Source: Siphonodentalium dalli
Taxonomy: Eukaryota; Mollusca; Scaphopoda; Gadilida; Siphonodentaliidae
Length of the DNA: 64,000 nucleotides
Direction of reading: 5' to 3'
Assembly: GCA_032622095.1 (NCBI GenBank)
Contig: CP136066.1
Coordinates: forward strand, 198,822,816 to 198,886,815
Shown here: positions 60,959 to 64,000 of the stretch, piece by piece
Layout: each line of letters opens with the position of its first letter
Numbering within the stretch: position 1 is the first letter of the stretch
Notes under the pieces: model-generated
The model's input: only the letters and a program-made list of their open reading frames with translations
What the model was told of the DNA's origin: nothing
Database searches by the model: none
Made by a program: the position numbers and the translations under genes

Positions 60959-62199
60959 AATTAAAATGCAGTTGAATAGTTACAGTAGCTAGACGAGCCA
61001 AAAACACAAAATAAACATCGCAGGTGTTGCTCTTATGCACATGACCATCTTCAGAAATTATTATATTTCCTGTATCGCGATGCACATGATACGATATGTG
61101 TTATCATATGAAAGTTTATCAGATACATTGAATTCACGATGAATCTTTACAGACCTATACAGACCGGAGACTGAATGCCGAACAGAAGCTTGTATTTGGC
61201 TTTTCGATGCCGAACACAAAACGCATAATACAAAACAAATAATAAAAGATTCATTAGTGATCCACCTCCAACAATACTCTGTATAATAATAGTTAGAACA
61301 TGAATACATATGCCTTTGAACTTTATTTGTTATATTTCCCATTAATTAAATGTGTGTTTGGTTATGTTCAGCTTTTATGAGGACCCTCTTTAAAAATGTG
61401 TTTGGTTTTGAACACTGCAGAGCAGCATGACTGAGTATACGTGTTATAAGTCTTCCCTCCACTAGAAATAAAAACAAAACACCCAATTATGTTTGGAATA
61501 TAGCCACGACGAGCGACTGTCCCAATTATTACTCATAACAGCATTGAGCATGACTGATTTGGGTCCTCATAAAGCTGAACACTTATAAGGTATCTAAACA
61601 GTCGTAATAATCACGAAAGTACAAATGTAATCAGTGTTCGTGCTATCGGTGGCCAAAGTGGCCACTTTTTTTTTTCGAAAGTGGCCACAAAGAATTTCAT
61701 TTGGCCAAACTTTTTTTTCACAACAAATAGAGACAGAAATCTAATATCGCATATTTTGGACATGCAGGTTTCGTACTTCAGATATATCATACGAAGATAA
61801 CCCAAATTGATTTTACAATGGAAGCATTGCTTGAATGGTGATTGTTGTACAAAGGCGATTACTAGTCGCCAAAAACCATAATCTCTGCGCTGGTTAGATC
61901 ATATTTTGTTGATTAGGCGGTCTGTGAGATGATATACGTATATGCAATGTCCTATAATTTTATGTACCAGTGATGGCTTGTCAGTTAGTAATGTGTCATA
62001 AACTGCCTACTGTCTTATGACAACAATTGGTCTTCACAACAGAATTGTAGTTTTATTTCGGCAAAAATAGTGATGACAACTAACACACACCATTAGTTAA
62101 TTAGTTGGCAAACATGGTGTCAGCGATGCGACATAGAATCAGAGAGTAATATATTTTTTAAAGATGATACTGTCAATGACAATGTAGCTCAGCATGGAC

Positions 62200-62660
62200 A
62201 GGGAATAATTTTGAGTGTTACAGTCAATGGAGTGATCCGACCAAAGGTACGACCTGTAGCCCCTGCCAAAATATTTAGTCATGCAAAGAGTAAAATCCAA
62301 GATGGCTGCCAGTGGCCATGTTTTATGGCCGAATGACCCCAAAATGACTCGTTCCCATCTACGCAAATATTAACATCCACAACAAATTTCATGTTGATCA
62401 GACGAACACTCGGACCTGTAGCACATGCTAATGGATTGAATTTTGAAATCTATGATGCCTGGTGGCCACTTGCAGCCATGTTTTTTTGCCGAATGAAACC
62501 AAAATGACTTGTTCCGAACTTCCGATATACAAGTCAATGTCAACAGCCATGAGAAATTTCATAGCGATATGTCCAAAGATACTACTTATAGTCCATGCCA
62601 AAGGATTTAGTCATGCAAAGAGTAAAATCTAAGATGGCTGCCGGCAGCCATGTATTATGG
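62200..62660. repeat. AAGATGGCTGC-type dispersed repeat
   Basis: Two to three tandem diverged units, each with CATGCAAAGAGTAAAATC and AAGATGGCTGCC, then TGGCCGAAT. The hAT-type element at 62,667 follows directly. Confidence 0.6.
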
Positions 62661-62666
62661 CCGAAT

Positions 62667-63000
62667 TAGGGGTGCCACGATTAATCGTATAATCGATGAA
62701 CCGTTGATAAAGACGATAATCGATAACCATTTCCATCGTCGATTAATCTGCGTTATTTATTTTGGACATCAGAAAATGCCGGGTATTATTGAATACCGTG
62801 TTTGTTTTACACAGTTTAATCTACAATCGAGGGGTTAACATCCTTTGATCGCATATCAAAGAGATTCCAATAATATGAGTACTAGTAATATTTGTAGCAA
62901 ACAGTCGGCAGTTCATTTGATGATGTGACATGGTTTCTCGTTGGGTCGTTGTATATTCTACGAATTGCCGGTCCTGCAGATTTGAACACATGGCGACATG
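62667..63000. mobile_element. hAT-type element, left part only
   Basis: Starts TAGGGGTGCCACGATTA and follows the 54,599 element for about 330 bp before diverging. The right end is approximate. Confidence 0.65.
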
Positions 63001-63839
63001 ATTAACTTCTTAGTTAATAATGCGTCAATTGTAAAATAAAACACAGACATAACGCGTTGTCACCTTTGTTCGCCTCACTGAACGATAAACAATACCCGCA
63101 GAGGGGGGTCTGTCTATTGCAATAGGGTCGCACGAATTGCAAAATAGCGACACGTGCGAGGATGGAGTTACTTCCCATGGATCAAATCATTGATTATATT
63201 GCGATGCCAGACGGTTGCGCGAATTCTTTGAACGTATTCCGTTTCATGCATGCCATTTGATTAAAAACTACGAATAATGCGATCATTCATGGAGTATGGG
63301 TGATCAAAATTAAATAATCGTAGGGGCTTGAATAAGAATCGTAGGGGGTGGATTTTTTCTCCAAAATTAACAATCGTACGGGTACGGTTATTCGGATCAC
63401 TAGAGTAAGTGGATTCTCGTCAGTTCGTTTGCGCGAATATTTACGCGAATGGATTCGCGTCGAATTTTAAGGCCTGGTCAATGCCAACAGCTATGACAAA
63501 TTTCAGGTCCAGGTCGAGAGTTTTCACTGGGACGAGCTGGCCCGTTTCCATTTGAAATATGCCCCAATTTACATGTAGGCCTACCTATACACACCAGTTC
63601 CACTAGTTAAATCTCTTCTTTTTTCGCACAATTTAGGCAAGGTGTGAGAACTCTGGGTCCTCCACAAAGGGATCTCCGCAAACGGGGACCTAATACAAAT
63701 TGTCACACCATCTGATTCTGTCAATTTCTGACTAGATGAGTGATAATCATAGTGATACTGATCAATGTAGTCTTGTCATGCCGAAAGCAGCCGATGGTTG
63801 CTAAGACTCACACGTCTGTTTATTTATGAGCACTCAGTA

Positions 63840-63966
63840 TTCAGCCCTTTTAATTCAGATTGTTTGGCTTCGGCAATCTGCTACGGCAACCCTTTACCGT
63901 GGCCCAGTTTGCTTCAGCAAATGGCTTCGGCATTGCCGATTGCCGTAGCCAATTATGAGGGCTGAG
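63840..63966. mobile_element. Small TA-flanked inverted-repeat element
   Basis: 127 bp between TA dinucleotides, with ends TTCAGCCCTTTTAATT and inverted CTCAGCCCTCATAATT. The interior has GGCTTCGGCA/CTACGGCA repeats in both orientations. Confidence 0.6.
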
Positions 63967-64000
63967 TATTTCTTGATGAATATAATTATTCCTGGTTCAA

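Larger units (their letters stand above)
59249..62199. other. Upstream region of the BTB-ZF gene
   Basis: Probably holds an untranslated first exon and promoter or is still intron, but neither can be pinned down. Two MITEs (60,153 and 60,508) lie here. Confidence 0.35.

Noticed and set aside
61650-61700. GTGGCCAC inverted pair as a regulatory site
   Set aside because: Short and isolated; there is no context to support a function.

Overview
The window looks like nuclear DNA from an invertebrate animal, most likely a lophotrochozoan such as a mollusc. It is AT-rich and packed with short non-autonomous DNA transposons, with long introns, GT-AG splice sites and a BTB/C2H2 zinc-finger gene. Nothing bacterial or organellar is seen, and the species cannot be named from this sequence alone.

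One convincing gene fills most of the window on the minus strand (about 59,248 down to 3,936). Two exons encode an N-terminal BTB/POZ domain (59,248-59,094 and 57,171-56,510). A third common exon (52,100-51,578) encodes a linker with three 13-residue repeats. Three separate exons then each encode a triplet of C2H2 zinc fingers and their own stop codon (A: 27,163-26,867; B: 16,534-16,253; C: 4,922-3,936). The common donor and all three acceptors are in phase 0, so each finger exon can be spliced directly onto the same BTB trunk. The inferred proteins are about 537, 532 and 767 residues. This is the layout of the insect lola-type loci: one dimerisation module and several alternative DNA-binding ends. 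More finger exons may lie beyond base 1.

The intron between the common linker exon and finger exon A holds about 13.8 kb of a 30-bp satellite (29,770-44,751, roughly 460 copies). A 1.2-kb TA-flanked inverted-repeat element (36,129-37,332) interrupts it. Because the unit is 30 bp, both strands carry long repetitive open frames; these are read here as by-products, not genes.

The remaining introns and flanks are a catalogue of small transposon families: (i) TTAA-flanked AGGTACTCAA elements; (ii) two TTAA-flanked CCCTTT (piggyBac-style) families sharing a 60-bp palindrome module; (iii) TA-flanked fold-back hairpins with CAGTAATGCCC ends; (iv) a palindromic GAATGAGGTCCCC family; (v) TA-flanked CCGCTAT elements rich in CCGCGGTA; (vi) hAT-type elements with 8-bp duplications and one eroded hAT transposase fragment. 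There are also a 34-bp minisatellite, a 57-bp tandem duplication of the end of finger exon A, and several single hairpins. No tRNA, rRNA, CRISPR or second intact protein gene was found.
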